Below, in pieces: positions 1 through 7,380 of a stretch of DNA of 36,672 nucleotides (position 1 is its first letter; the number at the start of each line of letters is the position of its first letter). The notes beneath the pieces were generated by a model. It saw only the letters and a program-made list of their open reading frames with translations, did no database searches and had not been told where the DNA came from. This stretch comes from Labilithrix sp. (GTDB taxonomy: Bacteria; Myxococcota_A; Polyangia; Polyangiales; Polyangiaceae), in NCBI GenBank assembly GCA_028287065.1, contig JAQBQJ010000360.1:1-36672 (forward strand). Direction: 5' to 3'. The position numbers and the translations under genes were made by a program.

Positions 1-1378
1 CAGGCGCGCTCGCGCCCGGCGCGGCCGCATTCGGATCGGGAAGCTGCGGGATGTCCTCGACGCCGATCGGAACCACGCCCGTCGCGCCGCCGTCCGCGCG
101 CGTCTTCGCGCCGCTCGAGCGTCGCGCATGCGCGTTCACGCGGGTCACGCCCCCGCCGTGCGCACGCGGCGCCGGCGTCGCGGCGATGTTCTGTGCATCG
201 GCCCCGGGACCGCTCGCCGCCGTCGTATCGACGACCTTCGCAGGCTCGGCCGCCGGCACGGGACGCGTGGTAGGAACGAGCCCCGACGCGATGGTTGCAG
301 TCTGCACGGGTTCGTGCGCCGCACCCGCACCGGGCGCTGCACCCGGACGCGGATACAGGATCCCCGCTGCCACCGCCGTCGCCGCGACCACGACGCCGGC
401 CATCAGGAGACCCGTCCGACGAGGGCGCGCCTCGATCTGCTGCAAGAGCCCACCACTCGGGACCATCGGATCGACCATCGCTCGCTCCTCCTCGCCGTAG
501 GCATCGTCATGACCGAGCAGCGCTCGGAGCTCGCTCCGGAGCTCGCGCGCCGACGCATGGCGATCCTCCGGACGCTTCCGCATCGCCTTCAGACAGATCG
601 CCTCGAGCCGCGAGTCCACGCCCGGGTTCAAGAGACGCGGTCGCGTCGGCTCGTCGTTCACGTGCATGAACGCGGTCCCGAACGCCGTCGACGAATCGAA
701 CGGCACCTTTCCGGTCATCAGATGAAACAGCAGCACGCCCATCGCGTAGATGTCGCTGCGCGCATCGAGCGCGTCGCCGCGCGCCTGCTCGGGGGACATG
801 TACTCGGGCGTCCCGACCACCACGCCCTGCGCCGTGACGCTCGGTGCGCGCGAGCCGCCCTCGAGGAGCTTCGCGACGCCGAAGTCGCACACCTTCACGA
901 TGTCGTGCCGGCGTCCCTCGTCGTCCGGCCCGTCGAGCACCATGATGTTCTCGGGCTTCAGGTCGCGATGGATCACGCCGATGTCGTGCGCGACCGCGAG
1001 CGCCGCGAGCGCCTGACATGCGATGTCGACGATACGCGCGACGGGCAGCGGACTGTCCGCCTCGATGATCTGCGCGAGCGTCTTGCCATGCACGTACTCC
1101 ATCGCGATGTAGAGCAGGCCGTCCGGCTCCTCGCCGAAGTCGATGACGCGCATCGAGCTCGGATGATCGACGCGCGACGCCGCCTGCGCTTCACGTAGGA
1201 AGCGCGCCGCGAACATCGGCTCGCCCGCGAGCTGCCGGTGAAGGACCTTGATCGCGAGCGTCGTTCCGAGCGTGACCTGCCGCGCCTTGTAGACGGCGCC
1301 CATGGCGCCCTGTCCGACGAGGGTTTCGATCTCGAATTTGCCTGCGATCGTGCGACCGATGAGCGCCTCCTGCTTCAT
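1..1378 (-). CDS. Serine/threonine protein kinase (Hanks type), C-terminus cut by window edge
   Basis: This membrane-anchored Ser/Thr kinase phosphorylates protein substrates in the cytoplasm. It was read from the ATG at 1378 leftwards and the frame stays open to base 1. The N-terminal kinase domain (about residues 13-290) is complete: glycine loop GQGAMG (22-27), ATP lysine in AIKVL (K44), catalytic HRDLKPEN (137-144), metal-binding DFG (165-167), GTPEYMSPEQ activation segment (189-198) and an SDIYAMG helix F motif. All catalytic residues are intact. A hydrophobic segment (about 323-342) follows, then an Ala/Pro-rich, probably periplasmic tail that continues beyond the window. This is the usual PknB-like layout of myxobacterial kinases, but no PASTA or other sensor is visible before the cut. 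It is divergent from the dehydrogenase at 1482, with about 100 bp between. Substrate unknown. Confidence 0.93.
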   Translation of the reverse strand, partial: MKQEALIGRTIAGKFEIETLVGQGAMGAVYKARQVTLGTTLAIKVLHRQLAGEPMFAARFLREAQAASRVDHPSSMRVIDFGEEPDGLLYIAMEYVHGKTLAQIIEADSPLPVARIVDIACQALAALAVAHDIGVIHRDLKPENIMVLDGPDDEGRRHDIVKVCDFGVAKLLEGGSRAPSVTAQGVVVGTPEYMSPEQARGDALDARSDIYAMGVLLFHLMTGKVPFDSSTAFGTAFMHVNDEPTRPRLLNPGVDSRLEAICLKAMRKRPEDRHASARELRSELRALLGHDDAYGEEERAMVDPMVPSGGLLQQIEARPRRTGLLMAGVVVAATAVAAGILYPRPGAAPGAGAAHEPVQTATIASGLVPTTRPVPAAEPAKVVDTTAASGPGADAQNIAATPAPRAHGGGVTRVNAHARRSSGAKTRADGGATGVVPIGVEDIPQLPDPNAAAPGASAP

Positions 1379-1481
1379 GACGCGAGACGCTACCGGACCG
1401 AGCCCGCATGGGCCATTTTACGGCTCCATCTGCGGCTGTTGACCTCATCCATGGCGCGCTTTCTGGCGTAGATTGCGCGTC

Positions 1482-2333
1482 ATGATCGCGTTCTTCGGCA
1501 CCGGAATGCTCGGCTCGGGTTTCGTTCGTGCGCTGCGACGTCGCGGCGAGGACGTGCAGGTCTGGAACCGCACGCACGCGAAGGCGACGGCGCTCGAGGC
1601 CCACGGCGCGCGCGCGTTCGCCGACCCCGCGGACGCAGCACGCGGAGCCGAGCGCATCCACCTTTCGCTCTCCGACGACGCCGCCGTCGACGACGTGCTC
1701 GAGCGCGCGCGTCCGGGCTTCGCGCCGAACGTGATCATCGTGGATCACACCACGACGTCCGCGACCGGGACTGCAGCACGTGTCGCGCGATGGCAGGAGC
1801 GCGGCGTCCCGTTCGTTCATGCGCCCGTGTTCATGGGTCCGCAGAACGCGCTCGAGTCGACGGGGATCATGCTCGTGTCCGGCGATGCCGCGCGCGTCGA
1901 GGCGCTCACCCCTGCCCTCTCCGCGATGACGGGCAAGCTCTCGTACCTCGGTCCTCGTCCCGACGAGGCGGCAGCGTTCAAGCTGATGGGCAATCTGTTC
2001 CTGATGTTCCTCACGACCGGCCTCTCGGACCTCCTCGCGCTCGGCAAGGCGCTCGGCGTGTCGCCGGACGAGGCATCGAAGCTCTTCGAGATCTTCAACC
2101 CGGGCGCGACGATCGGCGCGCGCATGAAGCGCATGACCGACGCGAAGTTCTCCGAGCCCTCATGGGAGCTGTCGATGGCGCGCAAGGACGCGCGGCTGAT
2201 GCTCGAGGAGGCCGCGCGCGCGAAGGTGCCCCTCGCGGTCCTGCCTTCCATCGCTGCGCGCATGGACGCCGTGATCGCCGAAGGACACGGGAGCGACGAC
2301 TGGACGGTGATCGCGAAGGACGCGCTTCGCTAG
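1482..2333 (+). CDS. NAD(P)-dependent beta-hydroxyacid dehydrogenase (3-hydroxyisobutyrate dehydrogenase-like)
   Basis: This cytoplasmic oxidoreductase belongs to the 6-phosphogluconate / 3-hydroxyisobutyrate dehydrogenase superfamily. Members reduce or oxidise small hydroxyacids and semialdehydes such as 3-hydroxyisobutyrate, glyoxylate or succinic semialdehyde. The dinucleotide fold starts at once with FFGTGMLGSG (GxGxxG at residues 6-11). The DHTTTS segment (about 88-93) matches the family substrate loop, HAPVFMGP (about 113-120) is the second signature, and AFKLMGN carries the expected catalytic Lys (K167) and Asn (N171). The length, 283 residues, is normal. I chose the ATG at 1482 over an in-frame TTG at 1473 because the Rossmann strand begins directly after it. 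The gene ends 14 bp from the convergent deformylase. The exact substrate cannot be read from the sequence. Confidence 0.9.
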   Translation: MIAFFGTGMLGSGFVRALRRRGEDVQVWNRTHAKATALEAHGARAFADPADAARGAERIHLSLSDDAAVDDVLERARPGFAPNVIIVDHTTTSATGTAARVARWQERGVPFVHAPVFMGPQNALESTGIMLVSGDAARVEALTPALSAMTGKLSYLGPRPDEAAAFKLMGNLFLMFLTTGLSDLLALGKALGVSPDEASKLFEIFNPGATIGARMKRMTDAKFSEPSWELSMARKDARLMLEEAARAKVPLAVLPSIAARMDAVIAEGHGSDDWTVIAKDALR

Positions 2334-2347
2334 CGCTGGCCATTCGA

Positions 2348-3046
2348 TCACAGACCGAGCATGCGCCGCACTTCGGCGATCGGCTTGCCCGCGTAGAGCG
2401 CCTTCGCCTGATCGGCATTGGCAAACGAGCGCGTCTTCATGCGATCGACGTAGAGCGTCCCTTCGAGGTGGTCGACCTCGTGCTGGAGGATGCGTGCCGG
2501 CCACCCTTTCACGTGCCACGTCTGCGGCGCGCCGTGCTCGTCGAGGCCCGTCACCTCGACCTCGAGGCTCCGCTCGACGAGGCCGACGTAGCCCTTCACG
2601 CTGAGGCATCCTTCGAAGAACATCGCGTGCTCTTCGCCGATCGGACGGAGCACGGGGTTGACGAACACGCGGGTCTCGAAGGGCGTCCGCTCGCGCTCGC
2701 GTCGCTCCTCGGGCGTCAGGTTCTTCAGCAGCTCTTCGCGATCCTCGAGCACGATGAGGCGCCAGGGGACCCCGATCTGCGGAGCCGCGAGACCGACGCC
2801 CGGCGCCGCGCGCATGGTCGCGATCATCGTCTTCACGAGCTCGTGGAATTCGGGCGTTCCGATCTTCGCGGCGGGCACGTCCTCCGCACGCGAGCGGAGG
2901 ACGGCGGTACCGGCCTGGACGATGGGCGGGAGGTTCATGTTCGGTTTCGGGCTCGCGGGTGGCGGGGTGACCGGCGCGGGCGACGCGGAGCCGCAGCCGG
3001 AGCAGACGGCGACGGTGACGGCGAGCGCGACGAGGATCGATTTCAT
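2348..3046 (-). CDS. def: Peptide deformylase with secretory/lipoprotein-like N-terminal extension
   Basis: Peptide deformylase removes the formyl group from the N-terminal Met of nascent proteins. All three family motifs are intact: GVGLAAPQ (83-90), EGCLS (145-149, metal ligand C147) and HEVDH (189-193, ligands H189/H193 and catalytic E190). Oddly, the longest plausible form begins MKSILVALAVTVAVCSGC, which looks like a signal peptide with a weak lipobox at C18, followed by a Pro/Ala linker. A typical cytosolic deformylase would start near the internal Met37 (ATG at 2938, MNLPPIVQAG), where family homology begins. Either the start is at 2938 and the upstream coding is fortuitous, or this is an envelope-targeted deformylase. 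It converges on the dehydrogenase at 2333 and diverges from the aldo/keto reductase at 3090. Family call is very sure; start and location are not. Confidence 0.9.
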   Translation of the reverse strand: MKSILVALAVTVAVCSGCGSASPAPVTPPPASPKPNMNLPPIVQAGTAVLRSRAEDVPAAKIGTPEFHELVKTMIATMRAAPGVGLAAPQIGVPWRLIVLEDREELLKNLTPEERRERERTPFETRVFVNPVLRPIGEEHAMFFEGCLSVKGYVGLVERSLEVEVTGLDEHGAPQTWHVKGWPARILQHEVDHLEGTLYVDRMKTRSFANADQAKALYAGKPIAEVRRMLGL

Positions 3047-3089
3047 GGCGGCGACACTGCGATACCTTCGAGGGCATCGGAGTTCCATC

Positions 3090-4022
3090 ATGAAGCGCAT
3101 CGGCACCACGGATCTCGACGTGTTCCCGCTCGCGCTCGGCGGCAACACGTTCGGGTGGACCGCGACCGAATCCGAGTCCTTTGCCGTGCTCGATGCGTAC
3201 ACCGGCGCGGGCGGCAACTTCGTCGACACGGCCGACGTCTACTCGGCGTGGGCTCCCGGCAACACGGGCGGCGAGTCGGAGACCATCATCGGTCGATGGA
3301 TGAAGGAGCGCGGCAATCGCGCGCGGCTCGTCATCGCGACGAAGGTGGGCATGCTCGCCGGGTTCGAGGGGCTGTCCGCGAAGACGATCCGCGCGGCTGC
3401 CGAAGCGTCGCTGCGCCGGCTGCAGACCGACGTCATCGATCTCTATTACGCGCACATCGACGATCCACAGGCGCCGCTCACGGAGACGCTCGGCGCGTTC
3501 GACGCGCTCGTGCGCGAGGGCAAGGTCCGTCACATCGCGGCGTCGAAGTACACGGCGCCGCGTCTCGAGGAGGCGCTCGAGGTCTCGAAGAAGAACGGGC
3601 TCGCGCGTTACGTCGCGCTCCAGACGCACTACTCGCTCATCCATCGCAAGGAGTACGAGGGCGCGCTCGCCGATCTCTGCGAGCGCGAGCACGTCGCCAC
3701 GCTGCCGTTCATGGCGCTCGCGAGGGGCTTCCTCACGGGGAAGTATCGTCCCGGCAAGGTCGTCGCCAGCCCGCGCGCGGACGACGCTCTCGAGCTCGCG
3801 GGCAAGGACGGGTATCGCGTGCTCCCGCCGCTCGACGAGATCGCGGCGGCCCACGGCACGACGGTCGCGGCCGTCGCGCTCGCGTGGACGGCGGCACAGA
3901 AAGCGATCGCGGTGCCTCTCGCAGGTGCGCGAGCGCCCGAGCAGCTCGCGGACGTCCTCCCCTTCGTGGATCTCGTCCTCACGCGCGACGAGATCGATCG
4001 GCTCACCCGCGCTTCGGAGTAA
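3090..4022 (+). CDS. Aldo/keto reductase
   Basis: This is a cytoplasmic NADPH-dependent reductase of carbonyl compounds, 310 residues. It has the (beta/alpha)8 aldo/keto reductase catalytic tetrad in order: D46 in FVDTADVY, Y51, K85 in ATKVG and H122 in YYAHID. The start motif (IGTTDLDVFPLALGGNTFGW) and the C-terminal cofactor-binding stretch (AVPLAGAR) resemble the YajO/Tas/AKR11-like subgroup. The ATG at 3090 begins exactly where the family begins. The region between this start and the divergent deformylase is only 43 bp and must hold both promoters. The YjbR-like gene follows 11 bp downstream in the same direction and is probably co-transcribed. Substrate unknown. Confidence 0.93.
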   Translation: MKRIGTTDLDVFPLALGGNTFGWTATESESFAVLDAYTGAGGNFVDTADVYSAWAPGNTGGESETIIGRWMKERGNRARLVIATKVGMLAGFEGLSAKTIRAAAEASLRRLQTDVIDLYYAHIDDPQAPLTETLGAFDALVREGKVRHIAASKYTAPRLEEALEVSKKNGLARYVALQTHYSLIHRKEYEGALADLCEREHVATLPFMALARGFLTGKYRPGKVVASPRADDALELAGKDGYRVLPPLDEIAAAHGTTVAAVALAWTAAQKAIAVPLAGARAPEQLADVLPFVDLVLTRDEIDRLTRASE

Positions 4023-4033
4023 GCTCGCTCGGG

Positions 4034-4516
4034 ATGGCCGCGACCAGAGCGAAGGCGAAGTCAAAGGCGAAGACCGCAGCGAAGCCGAAGCCGCGCGCGA
4101 AGGCGAAGGCGCGGTCCAAGAAGCCGAGCGCGTGGAGCTCGCACCCGATCATCGCCACGTCACCGGAGAACGAGAAGCTGCTCGCGAAGGTGCGCGGCAT
4201 CTCGCTCGCGCTGCCGAGCACGACCGAAGCGTTGAACCACGGACGACCGTGCTTCAAGGTGCGCGACACGACCTTCGTCATGTTCCTCGACGATCACCAT
4301 CGCGACGGCCGTGTCGCGATCTGGTGCAAGGCACCGCCGGGCGCGCAGTCGATGATCGTCGAGAGCGATCCCGTGCGCTACTTCGTCCCGCCGTACGTCG
4401 GCCCGAGCGGTTGGATCGGCGCGAGGCTCGATCGCAAGCCCGACTGGGCGGCGATCGCCGCGTTCATCGGAGAGAGCTACGCGATGACGGCCGCTCCGAA
4501 GTCACGCAAGCGCTAG
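4034..4516 (+). CDS. MmcQ/YjbR-like family protein with Lys/Ala-rich N-terminal tail
   Basis: This 160-residue protein belongs to the MmcQ/YjbR (CyaY-fold-like) family, whose biochemical role is poorly defined. Recognisable segments are LALPSTTEALNHGRPCFKV (about 56-74), FVMFLDDHHRDGRVAIWCKA (about 78-97), and the C-terminal YVGPSGWIGARL and DWAAIAAFIGESY. The first 35 residues are a low-complexity Lys/Ala/Arg tail (KAKSKAKTAAKPKPRAK) like histone-H1-type tails, which could bind nucleic acid non-specifically (inference). The ATG at 4034 lies 11 bp after the aldo/keto reductase stop, suggesting an operon. Such basic tails are common additions in high-GC genomes and do not define function. Confidence 0.85.
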   Translation: MAATRAKAKSKAKTAAKPKPRAKAKARSKKPSAWSSHPIIATSPENEKLLAKVRGISLALPSTTEALNHGRPCFKVRDTTFVMFLDDHHRDGRVAIWCKAPPGAQSMIVESDPVRYFVPPYVGPSGWIGARLDRKPDWAAIAAFIGESYAMTAAPKSRKR

Positions 4517-4699
4517 CGCTCGCGGCGCGCACCTCTGCCACAAACCGCGGTGAACGTGTCGCCGCTACGCGCGGCGCATGACCGCGCCGATGCACGATCG
4601 AACGCGCAAGACGCGCGTTCGAGCAGGCGGACGCGCGCGCTTCGAGGGTGGCGCGCATGTTGCTGACCCGGCGGCAGCAACAGCACACTGGAGGACGAA
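4517..4699 (+). other. Intergenic region with three hairpins upstream of the BON lipoprotein
   Basis: This 183-bp spacer holds three potential stem-loops. The first is GCCGC/GCGGC at 4561-4575. The second is a 9-bp perfect stem with a 5-nt loop (arms 4599-4607 and 4613-4621). The third is a 7-bp stem (arms 4659-4665 and 4675-4681) that ends 18 bp before the ATG at 4700. None has a following T-run, so they are not standard terminators for the YjbR-like gene. They could form part of a structured 5' leader. A Shine-Dalgarno-like GGAGGA at about 4690-4695 precedes the ATG at 4700. No coding is seen here. Confidence 0.4.
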
Positions 4700-5326
4700 A
4701 TGAAGAAGGCATGGGTTGCGATGGTCTGCACGCTCGGCGCGGTCGCGTGCGGCGCGAACAATCGTCCGGCGGAGGAGCCCTCGACGACGACCACCACCAC
4801 CACGACGGAGACGACGTACGCCGCGCGCCGCGCTCCGGTGACGACGACGACCGGCTCGGCGTCGTCCGCCGTGGGCTCGAGCAGCTCGCCGGCGACGGCC
4901 ACGCCCCCGAGCACCGACGGGCTCGACATGACGCGTCCCTCGCATGCCGAAGCGAACGCGAGCTTCCCCGCGACCACGGCGGCGACGACCGGCACGGCAG
5001 CGGCGACCGACAACCCGGGGGTCGCGAACGGCACGGCCGATGCGACGAACACGAAGATCAACGACCGTGATCGTCATGGCGCGCTCACGCCGCTGGATCA
5101 GGGCGGCGGCAACGATCGCGACATCACGGCTGCAGTGCGCCGCGCGGTGGTCGGCGACAAGGCGCTCTCCTTCACGGCGAAGAACGTGAAGATCATCACG
5201 GTCGGCGGCAAGGTCACGCTGCGCGGCCCGGTGAAGAGCGAAGAGGAGAAGTCGTCGATCGAGGCGAAGGCGAAGGCGACGACGGGCGTCGCGTCCGTCG
5301 ACAACCAGCTCGAAGTGAAGAAGTGA
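4700..5326 (+). CDS. BON-domain lipoprotein
   Basis: This is an envelope lipoprotein of 208 residues. The signal peptide MKKAWVAMVCTLGAVAC ends in an AVAC lipobox, with C17 as the lipidated residue. A long Thr/Ala/Ser-rich linker (about 18-125, including a poly-Thr run near 29-36) follows. A C-terminal BON domain (about 138-205) is recognised by DITAAVRRAVVGDKALSF, VKIITVGGKVTLRGPV and VASVDNQLEV. BON domains bind phospholipid or other envelope components and occur in osmotic-shock protein OsmY. The start is supported by GGAGGA about 5 bp upstream. The stress-type gene at 5367 follows after 40 bp in the same direction. Together they suggest an envelope or general stress module, with the shared terminator at 5931. 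Confidence 0.9.
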   Translation: MKKAWVAMVCTLGAVACGANNRPAEEPSTTTTTTTTETTYAARRAPVTTTTGSASSAVGSSSSPATATPPSTDGLDMTRPSHAEANASFPATTAATTGTAAATDNPGVANGTADATNTKINDRDRHGALTPLDQGGGNDRDITAAVRRAVVGDKALSFTAKNVKIITVGGKVTLRGPVKSEEEKSSIEAKAKATTGVASVDNQLEVKK

Positions 5327-5366
5327 ATCGACCCGGTTCGAATCCAAGAGAGAACAGAGGATTGTC

Positions 5367-5900
5367 ATGAAAAAAGCCGTCATGTGCATCGTCCAGCGCC
5401 ACGATCAGGCCGAGGCGATCGTCGCCCAGCTTCAGACCGTAGGCTTCACGTCGAACGACATCTCCGTCCTCTTCCCGGACAAGCAGGGCACGAAGGACTT
5501 CGCGCACGAGCACAACACGAAGGCGCCGGAAGGCGCGGTCGCCGGCGCGGGCACCGGCGGTGTGCTCGGCGGCACGATCGGTCTGCTCGCCGGCATCGGC
5601 GCGCTGGCGATCCCGGGCCTCGGGCCCTTCATCGCGGCGGGTCCGCTCATGGGCGCGCTCAGCGGCGCGGCGCTCGGCGCCGGCGTCGGAGGCCTGACCG
5701 GCGCGCTCATCGGCATGGGCATTCCGGAGATCGAGGCCCGCAAGTACGAGGGCAAGGTCAAGGGAGGCAACCTGCTCATCGCGGTGCACGTCGACAGCGC
5801 GGAGCAGCGCAAGCGCGCCGAGGAGGTCTTCAAGATGGCGCGCGCCGAGGACATCGTCGCGGTCGACGAGAAGGCCGTTCCGCACTCGCCGCGCGTGTGA
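5367..5900 (+). CDS. Glycine-rich general-stress-type protein (YflT/DUF3341-like layout)
   Basis: This 177-residue protein has an N-terminal alpha/beta segment (MKKAVMCIVQRHDQAEAIVAQL, about 1-40, with FTSNDISVLFPD) typical of general stress protein 17M/YflT-like domains. A long Gly/Ala-rich hydrophobic stretch (about 55-118, GAGTGGVLGGTIGLLAGIGA onward) resembles glycine-zipper membrane segments. A C-terminal alpha/beta segment (KVKGGNLLIAVHVDSAEQRK, EDIVAVDEK) completes it. The architecture of two ferredoxin-like halves around a glycine-zipper hairpin is frequent in bacterial stress proteins annotated only as hypothetical. It follows the BON lipoprotein by 40 bp, and a strong terminator lies 30 bp after the stop. 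Function is unknown; membrane association is inferred. Confidence 0.85.
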   Translation: MKKAVMCIVQRHDQAEAIVAQLQTVGFTSNDISVLFPDKQGTKDFAHEHNTKAPEGAVAGAGTGGVLGGTIGLLAGIGALAIPGLGPFIAAGPLMGALSGAALGAGVGGLTGALIGMGIPEIEARKYEGKVKGGNLLIAVHVDSAEQRKRAEEVFKMARAEDIVAVDEKAVPHSPRV

Positions 5901-5930
5901 GCTGAGCCGGCGCACATCGCGAGACACACG

Positions 5931-5960
5931 GAGGGGGACGCGACCGCGTCCCCCTCTTTT
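5931..5960 (+). terminator. Intrinsic (Rho-independent) terminator
   Basis: There is a perfect 12-bp inverted repeat: arms 5931-5942 (GAGGGGGACGCG) and 5945-5956 (CGCGTCCCCCTC). In practice this gives an 11-bp stem with a 4-nt loop. TTTT follows at 5957-5960, then GCTTT. It sits 30 bp after the stop at 5900 and just before the start at 5979, so it should end the BON-lipoprotein/stress-protein transcript. It is the only textbook intrinsic terminator I found in the window. Confidence 0.88.
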
Positions 5961-5978
5961 GCTTTAAGCTGGTGCGCG

Positions 5979-7106
5979 ATGGCCAAGACCACCGCGGTCC
6001 GTACGATCACGCTGCGCGAGCTCAACCGCGCGACGCTCGCGCGACAGATGCTCGTCGCGCGCGAGAATAAGACCCCGCTCCAGGCCATCGAGCGACTCTT
6101 CGGCATGCAAGCGCAGTCGCCGAGGCCGCCGTTCGTCGGGCTGTGGACGCGCCTCGCGAAGTTCGAGCGCGAGGATCTGCTCGGTCTCGTGGAGCGGCGT
6201 GAGGTCGTGCGCGCGACGCTGATGCGCGTGACGATTCATCTCCTGTCGGCGAAGGACTACGTGCGCTTCCGGGCCGCGCTGCAGCCGGCGCTCACGGCGG
6301 GTCTGAGGTCGGCGCTCGGCGTGCGGTTCGCGAAGCTCGACATGAATCCGCTCCTCCGCGAAGGACGGGCGTTCTTCGCGAAGGAGCCCGCGACGTTCAG
6401 CGAGCTGCGCAGCGCTCTCGTGAAGGCGCATCCGAAGGCGGACGATCGTGCGATGCAGTACGCGGTGCGCGCGCAGGTGCCGCTCGTGCAGGTGCCGAGC
6501 GACGCGCCGTGGGGCTGGCCGGGCAACGCGGACTTCGCGCTCGCAGAGACGTGGCTCGGAGAGCACGACGCACCGAAGCTGGGGGACGCCACGCGCGAGC
6601 TCGTGCTCCGTTACCTCGCCGCGTTCGGTCCTGCGACGGTGCGCGATGCGCAGGCGTGGTCGGGGCATCCGGGTCTCGCGCCGGTGTTCGAGGAGCTGCG
6701 GCCGGAGCTCGTGGTGCTCCACGACGAGAAGCGCCGCGAGCTCTTCGATCTGCCGAAGGCGCCACGACCGCCGGCAGACGTCGAGGTTCCGGTGCGGCTG
6801 CTCCCGGAGTTCGACAACGTGCTGCTCGCGCATGCCGACCGCACGCGGGTCCTGGGTGACGTTCCGAAGTCGAAGATCTTCCTGGCCGCAGCACGCGCGC
6901 TCGCGACGTTCTTGATCGACGGCATGCTCGCGGGCACGTGGCGCGTGGAGCGCACGAAGACGAAGGCAACGGTGGTGCTCGAGCCGTATCGGACGCTGCC
7001 GAAGAGCGCGCAGCGGGCGCTGGAGGAAGAGGCGTCGCGGGTGGGGAGGTTCGTGGAGAGGGGGGCGGGGGATGTGGACGTGAAGGTCGCCAAACCGTCG
7101 GGATGA
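5979..7106 (+). CDS. Winged-helix DNA-binding protein of the AlkZ/YcaQ-like DNA glycosylase family (HTH_42)
   Basis: This 375-residue protein belongs to the HTH_42 (winged helix DNA-binding) family. Characterised members AlkZ and YcaQ are DNA glycosylases that unhook interstrand crosslinks or bulky alkylated bases. The start (ITLRELNRATLARQMLV), the LFGMQAQSPRPPFVGLWTRL segment (about 40-59), the RATLMRVTIHLLSAKDY segment and the LLPEFDNVLLAHADRTRV segment match the family layout. Q44-A-Q46 corresponds to the QxQ catalytic motif of AlkZ, rather than the QxD of YcaQ-like enzymes (comparison from memory). A repair or self-resistance role is possible, but no biosynthetic cluster is nearby. The last 28 codons are duplicated downstream at 7271. 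The gene is preceded by a terminator and is probably monocistronic. Confidence 0.87.
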   Translation: MAKTTAVRTITLRELNRATLARQMLVARENKTPLQAIERLFGMQAQSPRPPFVGLWTRLAKFEREDLLGLVERREVVRATLMRVTIHLLSAKDYVRFRAALQPALTAGLRSALGVRFAKLDMNPLLREGRAFFAKEPATFSELRSALVKAHPKADDRAMQYAVRAQVPLVQVPSDAPWGWPGNADFALAETWLGEHDAPKLGDATRELVLRYLAAFGPATVRDAQAWSGHPGLAPVFEELRPELVVLHDEKRRELFDLPKAPRPPADVEVPVRLLPEFDNVLLAHADRTRVLGDVPKSKIFLAAARALATFLIDGMLAGTWRVERTKTKATVVLEPYRTLPKSAQRALEEEASRVGRFVERGAGDVDVKVAKPSG

Positions 7107-7112
7107 AGAGAA

Positions 7113-7236
7113 AAGAGAACAGGGAACAGGAACAGGAACAGGAATCAGGACGAGAATTTTTCGAGACACGCATCGTCTCCGGGACGCATGTCTCGAAATT
7201 CCAATCCCCGTTCCTGTTCCTGTTCCTTGTTCTCCT
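7113..7236. repeat. Imperfect long inverted repeat with hexanucleotide-array arms
   Basis: This starts 6 bp after the stop of the AlkZ-like gene. The left arm is AGAGAACAGG followed by AGGAAC-type hexamers (7113-7145). The right arm (about 7206-7236) is its imperfect reverse complement. Inside is a 10-bp perfect stem, TTTCGAGACA pairing with TGTCTCGAAA, around a GC-rich loop. The whole reads as a MITE-like or cruciform element of about 124 bp. The head AAGAGAACAGGGAACAGGA recurs in reverse orientation at 25295-25326, after another gene's stop. No coding capacity is evident. Confidence 0.75.
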
Positions 7237-7270
7237 CTGACCTCCCCGGTCACATTCCGCTAACGGCCCG

Positions 7271-7380
7271 GCGCGCAGCGGGCGCTGGAGGAAGAGGCGT
7301 CGCGGGTGGGGAGGTTCGTGGAGAGGGGTGCGGGGGATGTGGACGTGGAGGTCGTGAAGCCAGTCCGAGAGAACAGGTGA
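7271..7380 (+). pseudogene. Duplicated 3' fragment of the AlkZ-like gene
   Basis: Bases 7271-7354 repeat 7006-7089 (the end of the AlkZ-like gene) with two mismatches in 84 bp, offset by 265 bp. In the parental frame the copy encodes QRALEEEASRVGRFVERG and GDVDVEVVKPVRENR, and ends at its own TGA (7378-7380). The changes are one silent substitution (GGG to GGT), one Lys to Glu and then divergence. There is no upstream gene body, so this is a remnant. It could come from a local tandem duplication that included the preceding inverted-repeat element, or from deletion between two paralogues. No start codon or ribosome-binding site is seen. Confidence 0.75.

Noticed and set aside
1790-4033. Long open frame across the dehydrogenase, deformylase and reductase region, joined in frame to the real YjbR-like gene
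   Set aside because: The upstream part is Arg/Gly-rich with no family motif and covers three well-supported genes in other frames. It is a typical high-GC shadow frame; only the part from 4034 is real.
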